Assembly: GCA_946055125.1 (NCBI GenBank) | Contig: CAMGFF010000122.1 | Location: 1 to 6,763 of the forward strand | DNA: 6,763 nucleotides | From: an uncultured Prevotellaceae bacterium | GTDB taxonomy: Bacteria; Bacteroidota; Bacteroidia; Bacteroidales; Muribaculaceae | Direction: 5' to 3' | Shown here: positions 1 to 6,759 of the stretch, piece after piece | How positions within the stretch are numbered: position 1 is the first letter of the stretch | How the letters are laid out: the number at the start of each line of letters is the position of its first letter | Notes under the pieces: model-generated | What the model was told of the DNA's origin: nothing | Databases searched by the model: none | The model's input: the letters and a program-made list of their open reading frames with translations, nothing else | Program-made: the position numbers and the translations under genes

Positions 1-100
1 TCGCCAAGCGGTTGGCGAGAATGATGTAGTATTTGTCGCTCTCGGCCACTTCGGGGTAGTTAGGCTGCTTGAGCATGAAGTCTTTAATTGAAATTTCCAT
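1..100 (-). CDS. Partial hypothetical protein (N-terminal 33 residues only)
   Basis: The start of a gene that leaves the window at its left edge. Reading the minus strand from the ATG at 100-98 gives an open frame of 33 codons plus one base with no stop. It begins MEISIKDFMLKQPN and continues with a charged, soluble-looking segment (PEVAESDKYY) and then IILANRLA. There is no signal peptide or membrane segment in the visible part. I do not recognise the family and assign no function. The codon choice looks coding (AAG, CTC, GCC and GTG are frequent), and the direction matches all upstream genes. No Shine-Dalgarno sequence precedes the ATG; the 5' flank is GATAGAACCG preceded by the heptad repeats. 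An internal ATG at codon 9 is an alternative start. It lies 44 bp after the ATPase stop, so read-through from the ABC cassette is possible. Confidence 0.6.
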   Translation of the reverse strand, partial: MEISIKDFMLKQPNYPEVAESDKYYIILANRLA

Positions 101-110
101 CGGTTCTATC

Positions 111-137
111 AGTTAGGAGTTAGGAGTTAGGAGTTAT
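111..137. repeat. Tandem heptad repeat, unit AGTTAGG (minus strand AACTCCT)
   Basis: Three perfect tandem copies of the 7-mer AGTTAGG occupy 111-117, 118-124 and 125-131, followed by a partial copy AGTTAT at 132-137. On the coding (minus) strand the unit reads AACTCCT. The array fills most of the gap between the ATPase stop and the start codon of the next gene. It merges at 136 with a second heptad array of different sequence. A closely related repeat (TGAGGAG) precedes porU at the other end of the window. I infer a slippage-prone extragenic repeat; no function is evident. Confidence 0.9.
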
Positions 138-170
138 CTAATATCTAATATCCGGTATCTAATATCTGAT
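136..170. repeat. Second heptad array, unit ATCTAAT (minus strand ATTAGAT), overlapping the ATPase 3' end
   Basis: Five contiguous 7-mers: ATCTAAT (136-142), ATCTAAT (143-149), ATCCGGT (150-156), ATCTAAT (157-163) and ATCTGAT (164-170). Three are identical, one differs at one base and one at three bases. The period equals that of the adjoining AGTTAGG array, so the two form an uninterrupted stretch of 7-bp periodicity. The right part, 148-170, lies inside the ATPase reading frame and encodes its final residues (NQILDTGY). The stop codon (147-145) is itself supplied by a repeat unit. Because 7 is not a multiple of 3, successive units place TAG or TAA in all three minus-strand frames (161-159, 147-145, 136-134). 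Confidence 0.88.
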
Positions 171-1137
171 TCAGTCGTTTCAGCATGGCGGCTACTGAGG
201 CGACCTCGGTGGTACCCACGGTTATGTGGGTGGGCGAGGTGGCAGTGATGGTGAGTGAGGCTGCGGGGGTGATGGCGATGCCATTGCGGGCGAGGGCGTT
301 GCGCAGCCAGTAGGCAAGCTCTGCATCGGGGCAATCCAGTCTCACGGCACCCCGCTGCGGCACTGCCACCTCGTAGTCGCCCTTGAGCATATTGAATTTC
401 ACCTTGTCGCTGCCGAAGATGCGCTGCATGGCTCCCGAGAGCACCACGTCCTCGGTGGCACCACAGAGCAGTGAGCGGTCGCCGGTCACCACCCACAGCT
501 CATCGGCCAGCAGGAGCGTCTGCGACACATCGTGAGTGGATAGCAGAATGGCCTTGCCGGTGGTGTGGGCGAGGTGGCTTAGGAGCTGCAGCGTGTCGAT
601 GCGGCTTGCCACATCGAGAAAGGCGGTAGGCTCATCAAGGATTATAAGCGGTGTTTCCTGCGCCAGGGCTTTGGCAATCATAGCCTTCTGCCGCTCGCCG
701 TCGCTGAGCTCGGCCACGAAAGCATCGATTTTGTGGGCAATGCCCACGCTCTCCACCGCCTGCCTCACGGCGAGGCGGTCGTGGTCGCCGAGGCGACCCA
801 GGAAGCCCGTGTGAGGCTGCCGTCCGAGCGACACCAGCTCGCGCACGGTAAGGCCGCCGGCCATGGTGCGGTCGGTGAACACCATTGCGAGCAGCCGGGC
901 CATCTCGCAGCGCGAGACGGTGGCAATGTTGCGTCCTTCGAGCCTCACCTCGCCACCCATTGGCGGCTGTGTGCCGGCAATGGTGCGCAGCAGGGTCGAT
1001 TTGCCAATTCCATTCTGCCCCAGCAGAGCCGTGAGGCAGCCTCGGCGCAGAGCCACGTCGATGTGGCTCATCACTGCTGTCATAGAGCTGCCGTGGCGGT
1101 AGCCGGTTGAGAGATTATGAGTGGTGAGAATGGGCAT
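145..1137 (-). CDS. ABC transporter ATP-binding protein, FecE/BtuD type, with C-terminal extension
   Basis: ATPase subunit of a type II importer for iron chelates, heme or corrinoids. It sits on the cytoplasmic face of the inner membrane and drives the FecCD-type permease encoded just upstream. In its 330 residues I see Walker A GQNGIGKST (40-48), the signature LSDGERQ (144-150), Walker B PLIILDEP (163-170, catalytic Glu169), the D-loop FLD (173-175) and the H-loop STHD (His202). The Q-loop region reads LAMVFTDR (83-90) without the usual glutamine. The core ends near residue 250. About 80 further residues follow, with alternating strand and helix segments (AVRLDC, DAELAYWLRNAL, SLTITAT, HITVGTT, VASVAAMLKRLN), a small alpha/beta domain absent from E. 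coli BtuD and FecE. The last eight residues are encoded by heptad repeats. The ATG lies 6 bp after the permease stop with no clear Shine-Dalgarno, as is common in this phylum. Family assignment is firm; the substrate is unknown. Confidence 0.95.
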   Translation of the reverse strand: MPILTTHNLSTGYRHGSSMTAVMSHIDVALRRGCLTALLGQNGIGKSTLLRTIAGTQPPMGGEVRLEGRNIATVSRCEMARLLAMVFTDRTMAGGLTVRELVSLGRQPHTGFLGRLGDHDRLAVRQAVESVGIAHKIDAFVAELSDGERQKAMIAKALAQETPLIILDEPTAFLDVASRIDTLQLLSHLAHTTGKAILLSTHDVSQTLLLADELWVVTGDRSLLCGATEDVVLSGAMQRIFGSDKVKFNMLKGDYEVAVPQRGAVRLDCPDAELAYWLRNALARNGIAITPAASLTITATSPTHITVGTTEVASVAAMLKRLNQILDTGY

Positions 1138-1143
1138 AGGCGC

Positions 1144-2187
1144 TTAGTTGAAGTAGAAAATGCGTTTGCGGTTGAGGATTATATATATAATTATCGGCAC
1201 GCCGATTACCGGGGTGATGGCATTGATGGGCAGCACACCCACCGAGGTGGGCAGCACACTGATGAGCGTGCACAGCAGGGCCACGTCGGCGCCGGCGAGT
1301 ATGGTGGCGGGAATGAGGCGGTTGTGGTTGCTCGTGCGCAGCAGCAGGCGGGCAATGTGTGGCACCACAAGGCCTATGAAGCCTATGGGGCCGCAAAAGG
1401 CCGTGACCACCGCCGTGAGCACGCCGGTGATGATGAGCAGGCGGTTGCGCACCCGGCGCAGGTTCACGCCCAGGTTCTCGGCATAGCGCGAGCCAAGGAG
1501 CATGGCATTGAGCGGCTTCACCATGAGGGCGGCCCAGGCAATTGCGGCAAGCAGCGGAATGGCGAGCAGCGGCAGTTGCTGCAAGGTCACGCCCGAGAAG
1601 TTGCCAAGCCCCCAGATCACATAGCTGTGCACGCCGGCCTCGGTGGAGAAGAAGTTGAGAAAAGAGATTGCGCTCGAGGCAAGGTAGCTCACCATGATGC
1701 CAATGATGAGCAGCATCGCCGCGCCACGCACCACCATGGAGAAGAGCAGCAGGGCCACCAGCACCACCGCCGCGCCGAGCATCGCGCCAAGCAAGATGCT
1801 CACATAGCTGCCAAGCGAGGCTCCGAGCACCGTGCCTAAGCTCCCGCCAAAGGCGAGCATCACAATGGCCACGCCCAGGCCCGAGCCGGTGGATACGCCC
1901 AGAATCGACGGGTCGGCAAGCGGATTGGCGAAGACCGTCTGCAGCAGCAGTCCGCTCACGGCCAGCGCCGCCCCGGCCAGTGCGGCGGTGGCAATCATGG
2001 GCAGACGGGTCTCCACCACAATCACCTGCCAGGCAAAGTTGTCGCTCGCGTGGCCGGTGAGAATGTTGATTACCTCCATGGGCGGAATCGCCACCGCGCC
2101 AATGAGCAGCAGCGCCACGGCGAGCAGCAGCATCGCAGCCACCAGCGACCACATCACCACGGCATATCGGCAACCACCCCTACTCAT
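1144..2187 (-). CDS. FecCD-family ABC transporter permease (BtuC-like)
   Basis: Inner-membrane channel subunit, expected to act as a homodimer that receives ligand from the binding protein and is powered by the adjacent ATPase. The 347-residue length is usual for the FecCD family. Visible family features are the block from RLPMIATAALAG (61-72) through SGLLLQTVFANPLADP (78-93) to ILGVSTGSGLG (95-105); LGVNLRRVRNR (239-249); the cytoplasmic coupling segment GPIGFIGLVVPHIARLLL (266-283); and the terminal ITPVIGVPIIIYIILNRKR (324-342). Long hydrophobic stretches throughout fit about ten membrane helices. The start ATG (2187-2185) lies inside the end of the binding-protein gene, an 8-bp overlap (ATGAGTAG) that suggests translational coupling. 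An internal Met12 just before the first helix is a weaker alternative start. The substrate cannot be read from the permease; FecCD members carry siderophores, heme or vitamin B12. Confidence 0.95.
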   Translation of the reverse strand: MSRGGCRYAVVMWSLVAAMLLLAVALLLIGAVAIPPMEVINILTGHASDNFAWQVIVVETRLPMIATAALAGAALAVSGLLLQTVFANPLADPSILGVSTGSGLGVAIVMLAFGGSLGTVLGASLGSYVSILLGAMLGAAVVLVALLLFSMVVRGAAMLLIIGIMVSYLASSAISFLNFFSTEAGVHSYVIWGLGNFSGVTLQQLPLLAIPLLAAIAWAALMVKPLNAMLLGSRYAENLGVNLRRVRNRLLIITGVLTAVVTAFCGPIGFIGLVVPHIARLLLRTSNHNRLIPATILAGADVALLCTLISVLPTSVGVLPINAITPVIGVPIIIYIILNRKRIFYFN

Positions 2188-3316
2188 GGCCCTGATTATC
2201 GGCTAAGGGTTGGTAATACCGGGGTTCATATCCCGGCAAGAGCTGTGGGTGAAATATCGCCACAAAGTCACGCAGCAGCACATCGGGGTGGAAAGGGAAA
2301 TCGGTGAAAAGAGAGGTCTCGCCGGTGACGCACTGGTAGACCCTGCGCTGCTTGAATGCCTCGAAGCGGGCATAGAGCTGATTGGAGGCCTCGAGGTCGG
2401 CATAGCTCATGTGCTGCGCGGGCTTTATGAGCCAGAAGCGGGCATCCTGCGCCCGCTCAAGCACCTGCGAGAAGTGGAGCGAGAGCGAGCCGCTGCTGTG
2501 GTCGTCGCTCCAGGGATAGCTTGCCCCGGCATCGGCAAAGAGATGCGCCATGTAGCTGTCGCCGCCCGGCACATACCACACGCCCGAGTAGATGGTCTCC
2601 GAGAGCACCTTGGGGCGCTCCTTCACGCCGGCGGTGAGGCGCGTGAGGGCGGAGTAGCTCTCCACGGTGGCGCGGTAAATGCTGTCGGCGAGGGCGGACT
2701 TGCCAAGCAGCTCGCCAAACACCTTTATCCACTCGGCGCGTCCCAGCGGGGTGCGCTCCATGTAGTCGGCACACTCAATGATAGGCACGCCAATGTTGGC
2801 GAGCACGCCATATCCGGCATTCTGGAAGGGCGAGAGAATGATTGCGTCGGGCTTCAGCGCCACGAGCCGCTCAATTGTGGGCGAAAGGCTGTTGCCACAG
2901 TCGGCGATAGAGCCATCGGCCAGGCCGCTGAGCACCTCGGGCATGGTGTAGTATTGAGCGTCGCACACGCCGCGCACCGCGCCCATTGCGCCAAGCTCCT
3001 TCATCACCCCGGCGTGCACCGAGGAGTAAACCACGGCACGCTCCAGCGGCACGCGCACCACCGTGCCCTCGGGCAAGCCCTGCGGCAACGGAGCCTCGCG
3101 CGGCACCAGCACATAGGTGTGCAGCACCTCGCCCTTGCGCCAGGGATTGGCCACGCGCACCAGGGTGTAGCCATCGCAGCGCTCCACCGCCACGCCACGG
3201 GCGGCTGTCATCACCGAGTCGGTGGCTGTGTCGCGGTCATCACCGCGCGAGTTGCCGCAAGCCGCCACAGTGAGCGCCGCGGCAAGAATGAGAAATATTT
3301 TGTGAATGAGTGTCAT
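2180..3316 (-). CDS. Periplasmic substrate-binding lipoprotein of FecB/BtuF type (ABC importer)
   Basis: Binding protein that captures the ligand in the periplasm and hands it to the FecCD permease. The 378-residue product starts with a lipoprotein signal peptide: Lys6, hydrophobic core IFLILAAALTVAAC and lipobox VAAC with Cys20. It should therefore be tethered to a membrane rather than free. Residues 45-92 (from VERCDGYTLVRV, containing NPWRKGEVLHTYVLV) form a beta-rich lead-in before the periplasmic-binding fold proper. The fold starts near RAVVYSSVHAGVMKELGAMG (93-112), followed by SPTIERLVALKPDAIIL (145-161), the second-lobe segment SETIYSGVWYVPGGDSYMAH (239-258) and the C-terminal FHPDVLLRDFVAIFHPQLLP (342-361). 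These match the iron-chelate/B12 binding-protein family (PF01497). The gene starts 39 bp after the porU stop without a Shine-Dalgarno and overlaps the permease gene. Ligand unknown; no riboswitch or Fur-like site lies near to indicate it. Confidence 0.93.
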   Translation of the reverse strand: MTLIHKIFLILAAALTVAACGNSRGDDRDTATDSVMTAARGVAVERCDGYTLVRVANPWRKGEVLHTYVLVPREAPLPQGLPEGTVVRVPLERAVVYSSVHAGVMKELGAMGAVRGVCDAQYYTMPEVLSGLADGSIADCGNSLSPTIERLVALKPDAIILSPFQNAGYGVLANIGVPIIECADYMERTPLGRAEWIKVFGELLGKSALADSIYRATVESYSALTRLTAGVKERPKVLSETIYSGVWYVPGGDSYMAHLFADAGASYPWSDDHSSGSLSLHFSQVLERAQDARFWLIKPAQHMSYADLEASNQLYARFEAFKQRRVYQCVTGETSLFTDFPFHPDVLLRDFVAIFHPQLLPGYEPRYYQPLADNQGHE

Positions 3317-3355
3317 AGTCGGTCGAAGCAGTCAGAGAGGGAGAGTCCGCGCGCC
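3317..3355 (-). other. Short porU-to-binding-protein spacer, no terminator seen
   Basis: This 39-bp gap has no stem-loop followed by a T-run and no recognisable Bacteroidota promoter (TTTG near -33, TAnnTTTG near -7), so I infer continuous transcription from porU into the ABC genes. On the coding strand it is GC-rich at first (GGCGCGCGGAC), then pyrimidine-rich (TCTCCCTCTC), and ends GACCGACT directly before the ATG. There is no purine-rich ribosome binding site. Confidence 0.5.
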
Positions 3356-6300
3356 TCACTTGCCGAGCACCACGATGGTGGAGGGGGCTGAGGCGGCGTA
3401 GCCTGTGATTGAGTGCACCTGGCAATAGTAGGTGTAGCGGCCGGGAGCCACGCGCTTGCCATCGCTGTCCGTAAGCTGCCACTCACACTCGCTTGCTGTG
3501 GTCGTGGTGGACCACACGGTGCGGTGCATGGCATCGGTCACGGTCACGGTCACCTCGGCGTCGTCGCCAAGGCTGTGGCTTATGGCAAAGGTCACGGCAT
3601 CGCGGGCATCCTTGGCGCCGGCGGTGACTTCGGCCGTGCTGGCCTCATTCACCACCACGAAGTCGAGGCTGCGTGAGGTGCGGTTGCCGGCAAGGTCGCT
3701 CACGGCGAGGGTGATGGTGTGTGTGCCATAGTTGAGGTTGTTGATGGGCAAATCCAGGTGTGCAGTGCGTCCCTCATCGGCAATGGTGGCGATGTTGCGT
3801 GCCGAGGCGTAGGTAACCGTTCCGCCGTCGAGTTTAACCTCTATTCCGTCGCCAAAGGAGAACGAGCGCACGCACACTGCCACATCGTCGGTAATAGTGG
3901 CGTGCAGGGTGGTCGAGGCGCCCACGCGGGCCGGGCCGTCACCCTCGTTGCCGCCCAAGGTCATCTCCTCCACCACGGGGGACTGATTGTCGGCGATTGC
4001 CACAGCGGCATCATAGGAGGCAATGGCTATGCTGTCGGTGCGTCCGTTCACCACCGTTGCCCCGTCGGTTGTGGCGGCGTAGGCCACGAGGCGTGCGCCC
4101 TCATTCTGGGCGAGGCACTCGCGCGGCACCACAATGGTCGCCTCAAAGGCGCCCGCCTTGGCTTCGCAGTCGGTCTTCGAGAGCAGCTCGCGGTGGAAGT
4201 AGCTGTCGAGCACGGGCTTGCTGGTGCCCATGCTTATCGAGCGGTTGAAGCGGCTCTTGTCGTAGAGCGAGAGCGTCACCTTGCCATTGAATGAGGTGTT
4301 GGCGCTCTGGTCGCTGTTGAGTATTCGTCCGGTCACCTTCACCTTGGTGAGGGGGCTTATGGTTGCAGTGGTGGAGGCCACGTCCACGCCGTTCACCTTG
4401 GTGATTTCAATGGCGTCGCCGGGCATGTGGAGCTTCATGGCAGGGTCGCCGAAAAGGGCGAAATTGAGCTTGTTGGTGTTCTCGTAGTCGCCAAAGGAGT
4501 TCTTGGCAAGGCGGAAGGCCTCGCCTATGGTGCGCTGCTCCCCATTCTCGTCGAGAGAGAAGAGGGCGGTGACAAATGCGCGGTTTAGCTCATCGTTCTC
4601 GGCGGCAAACACGGTGCGGGTCGACAACATTCCGGCAATCATTCCACCTTTGGGGTTGTGGAAGAGCTCCTCGCCCACGCCGCGCAGGTCGCTGTCGAAT
4701 GGCGCTGCGTTGCATGTGGCCAGGCTCATGAAGGGCAGGTGGGTGTTCTCCATGTTTTTCGAGTCCTGTATCACCCACAGCGTGGCCACCTTGCCGAAGC
4801 TGTTGGAGCCGCCATGGCCTATGTAGGACATAAACACTTGTCCCTCCTGAATCATCTTCACCCACTTCTTGCGGAAGTCGATGGCAAATGTGCCCTGATT
4901 GGGATAGGTGTCGGCCAGGAGCTTGCTCACATTGAGCTTTATGTCGGTATTGCGCATTATCTCTTGCACTCCCTCGGCCTGATACACATGCATGTCGTTG
5001 TCGCCCTGGTCGCCCACTATGAGGGCCTTGCCGCGCCAGTCGCCATAGTCGTCGGCGAGGTAGCGCATGAGTTTATCCACACAATTCTTGGCCTCGGCGG
5101 CGTTCTTCACCGGCATTCGTCCCACGGCGATGCTCACCGGCACCGAGGCAATGGCATAGCCCTTGTCGTCGGCCAGCATGCCAAAGTAGTCGTCGGTGGT
5201 GTAGCTCTTGGTCTCGATATTGCTTGTGGTCGACTGGAAGGTAATCACCAGGTCGTTGCTCTTGTTGCCGAGCAGATGGCGGTTGTCGAAGGTGCCTCCG
5301 CCGAAAATGAGCAGATACTTCATCTTCTCGGGGTCACGCAGGTGGAGCATCTTCATGAACATGCGCAGCGCGGTGGCGTCGGCAGTGCCCGACGAGAACT
5401 CATTGAATATCTTCTCCTGCTCCACCACGGCCACTTCCATGCCATCGGTTGCGATGTGGTAGTCGGCAATGCGCTGTGCCTGCTCGCGCAGCCCGGGCGT
5501 GGTCACTATCACCATGTGGGGCACGGCCATGCCGTGGAGGTCCTGGTTGTCAACGGTGGCAAAGCCCGAGACCTTGCGCAGCGTGCGCGAGGGGTCGAAG
5601 ACCACAAAGTGCTCACAGGCGTCGGTGAGGCTCGCGTTGAAGCTGTGTCCCTCACCGGTGGCGCTGAGCTTGTAGCTCTGCGGCTTGTGTGGGGTGGTCA
5701 CGTTCCACACCTGCGCCTCGGCAGTGAGCCCGGCCATGGATATTGCGGTCGACTTTTGGCTGAAGTAGAACATATCGAGCTGCCCACGGTCGGCCGGCAG
5801 AGTGTTGTGCTGCTCATAGGTCACGGTGAAGTTGTCGAGCAGCGCGGTCTTCATTTCGCCTGTGGTGCTGAGCTTCATCGAGTAGGTAAGCTCCCCATTG
5901 CCGGCATCCACGCCGGCAACAGTGCCGCGGGCCTGGGCTATGTTGTAGAATGTGTATTCGCTTGTGGCAGCGCTCACGCGGTTGGAGTTGGTCACAAAAG
6001 TGAGTTCCCGGCCTCCAAGCGTGGCTGCCATGGTGGTGCGCTCGGTGCAATGCACGCCTATGGTGGTGTAGGTGGCCACAGTGCTGCCATCCACCAGCCC
6101 CGGCAGCGTCACGCCCACATCGAGGCTCTCATCATCGTCGAAGTTCTCGCCAAGCAGGCTCTTGCCGCTGTTGCTCGGCGAAGTGAGCTCACGCTCGTGG
6201 TGCAGGGCATTGAAGCTCGTGGCGGTGCTCAAAGACGTGCTCGAGGGCTGAACCGCCACCTCAGGCTCCATTGCCGAGTAGGCCGCATCGTCGGTGAGAA

Positions 6301-6712
6301 AATAGTAGGCGTGTGAGCTGTAGGAATTGGCGGTGAAGCGCAGGTAGTTGACGGTCGACGAGAAATAGGCGTCGCGCTTCATCACGCCCTCGGCATAGAA
6401 GCACACCTTGCCGGCGGCATATATTGCCGGAACCTGCGTGAGGTCGTCAACCTCCACGGCCTCCAGCGACTCGGGCAGAATGTTGCCGCCCCAGCCAAAC
6501 ACGCGCACCTTCTCAGGCTCGTTGAATCCCATGGCCGAAAGCTCCTGGGCTGTGATTTCGTGCATGCCGGCCTCATCCACCTGCACCTTCACCCAGTGCC
6601 CGGCACTCAGCTTCGAGGTGGAGGCAAAATGGCTCGCCTCAAGAGCCTGTGCAGCAGGACAAGAGGAGAGCAGTGCTGCGGCTGCCAAAATCATATTCCC
6701 AATTTTATTCAT
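3356..6712 (-). CDS. porU: Type IX secretion system sortase PorU (gingipain-family C25 cysteine protease)
   Basis: PorU is the surface-located sortase of the T9SS: it removes the C-terminal signal domain of exported cargo and links the cargo to anionic lipopolysaccharide. The 1118-residue length fits the family. After an N-terminal signal sequence (hydrophobic core about 7-17) comes the PorU-type N-terminal domain, with SAGHWVKVQVDEAGMHEIT (36-54) and KVRVFGWGGNILPESL (68-83). A beta-rich region follows to about 390. The C25 catalytic domain spans about 398-765: VIVTTPGLREQAQRIADYH, YLLIFGGGTFDNR (466-478), TTDDYFG (505-511), catalytic His633 in YIGHGG and catalytic Cys667 in LATCNAAPFD. The 34-residue His-Cys spacing is close to that of gingipain RgpB (His211, Cys244). 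Then come Ig-like segments and a FlgD-like C-terminal domain (VAPGRYTYYCQVH, 1088-1100). The ATG is preceded by AAGAAGAT, at best a weak ribosome site. porV, a frequent neighbour, is not the next gene here. Both catalytic residues are intact, so the enzyme should be active. Confidence 0.92.
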   Translation of the reverse strand: MNKIGNMILAAAALLSSCPAAQALEASHFASTSKLSAGHWVKVQVDEAGMHEITAQELSAMGFNEPEKVRVFGWGGNILPESLEAVEVDDLTQVPAIYAAGKVCFYAEGVMKRDAYFSSTVNYLRFTANSYSSHAYYFLTDDAAYSAMEPEVAVQPSSTSLSTATSFNALHHERELTSPSNSGKSLLGENFDDDESLDVGVTLPGLVDGSTVATYTTIGVHCTERTTMAATLGGRELTFVTNSNRVSAATSEYTFYNIAQARGTVAGVDAGNGELTYSMKLSTTGEMKTALLDNFTVTYEQHNTLPADRGQLDMFYFSQKSTAISMAGLTAEAQVWNVTTPHKPQSYKLSATGEGHSFNASLTDACEHFVVFDPSRTLRKVSGFATVDNQDLHGMAVPHMVIVTTPGLREQAQRIADYHIATDGMEVAVVEQEKIFNEFSSGTADATALRMFMKMLHLRDPEKMKYLLIFGGGTFDNRHLLGNKSNDLVITFQSTTSNIETKSYTTDDYFGMLADDKGYAIASVPVSIAVGRMPVKNAAEAKNCVDKLMRYLADDYGDWRGKALIVGDQGDNDMHVYQAEGVQEIMRNTDIKLNVSKLLADTYPNQGTFAIDFRKKWVKMIQEGQVFMSYIGHGGSNSFGKVATLWVIQDSKNMENTHLPFMSLATCNAAPFDSDLRGVGEELFHNPKGGMIAGMLSTRTVFAAENDELNRAFVTALFSLDENGEQRTIGEAFRLAKNSFGDYENTNKLNFALFGDPAMKLHMPGDAIEITKVNGVDVASTTATISPLTKVKVTGRILNSDQSANTSFNGKVTLSLYDKSRFNRSISMGTSKPVLDSYFHRELLSKTDCEAKAGAFEATIVVPRECLAQNEGARLVAYAATTDGATVVNGRTDSIAIASYDAAVAIADNQSPVVEEMTLGGNEGDGPARVGASTTLHATITDDVAVCVRSFSFGDGIEVKLDGGTVTYASARNIATIADEGRTAHLDLPINNLNYGTHTITLAVSDLAGNRTSRSLDFVVVNEASTAEVTAGAKDARDAVTFAISHSLGDDAEVTVTVTDAMHRTVWSTTTTASECEWQLTDSDGKRVAPGRYTYYCQVHSITGYAASAPSTIVVLGK

Positions 6713-6718
6713 ATCTTC

Positions 6719-6759
6719 TTTTTATTAGTGAGGAGTTTTTATCAGTGAGGAGTGAGGAG
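6719..6759. repeat. Direct repeats in the porU leader: 17-bp unit twice plus heptad TGAGGAG
   Basis: Just 6 bp upstream of the porU start codon, TTTTTATTAGTGAGGAG (6719-6735) is followed directly by TTTTTATCAGTGAGGAG (6736-6752), differing at one base. A further TGAGGAG (6753-6759) makes a tandem heptad with 6746-6752. The array ends with TTAT at the window edge and probably continues beyond it. The final 13 bases AGTGAGGAGTTAT (6751-6763) differ at one position from AGTTAGGAGTTAT (125-137) in the other intergenic array. On the porU-sense strand the repeat reads ACTCCTCACT, and the A-tracts form an AT-rich 5' leader. I see no clear promoter in the 51 bp available. Confidence 0.85.

Noticed and set aside
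111..170. CRISPR array
   Set aside because: The units are 7 bp and contiguous with no spacers, and no cas genes are present; these are simple tandem repeats.
1115..2173. A 352-codon minus-strand frame overlapping the permease in another frame
   Set aside because: The translation is Arg/His/Gly/Ala-rich without membrane segments. The competing frame gives a clean FecCD permease with family motifs.
3317..3355. Cobalamin riboswitch or Fur-type operator upstream of the importer genes
   Set aside because: The 39-bp spacer is far too short for a cobalamin riboswitch and contains no B12-box-like or palindromic AT-rich Fur-like sequence, so the substrate cannot be assigned this way.
2210..3391. A 393-codon open frame on the plus strand across the binding-protein gene
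   Set aside because: Low-complexity His/Gly/Ala-rich translation, no family resemblance, complete overlap with a confident lipoprotein gene and crossing into porU; a shadow frame.
3356..3640. PorU C-terminus as a cleavable T9SS sorting domain, making the protein ordinary cargo such as a secreted gingipain
   Set aside because: The C-terminal domain has CTD/FlgD-like features, but the N-terminal domain (KVRVFGWGGNILPESL region), overall length and domain order match PorU, which retains such a domain.
4658..6316. A 552-codon open frame on the plus strand, antisense to porU
   Set aside because: The product is His-, Gly- and Val-rich with no recognisable domain, and it lies wholly opposite the well-supported PorU frame. 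GC-rich codon bias in the real gene suppresses stops on the other strand; treated as a shadow.
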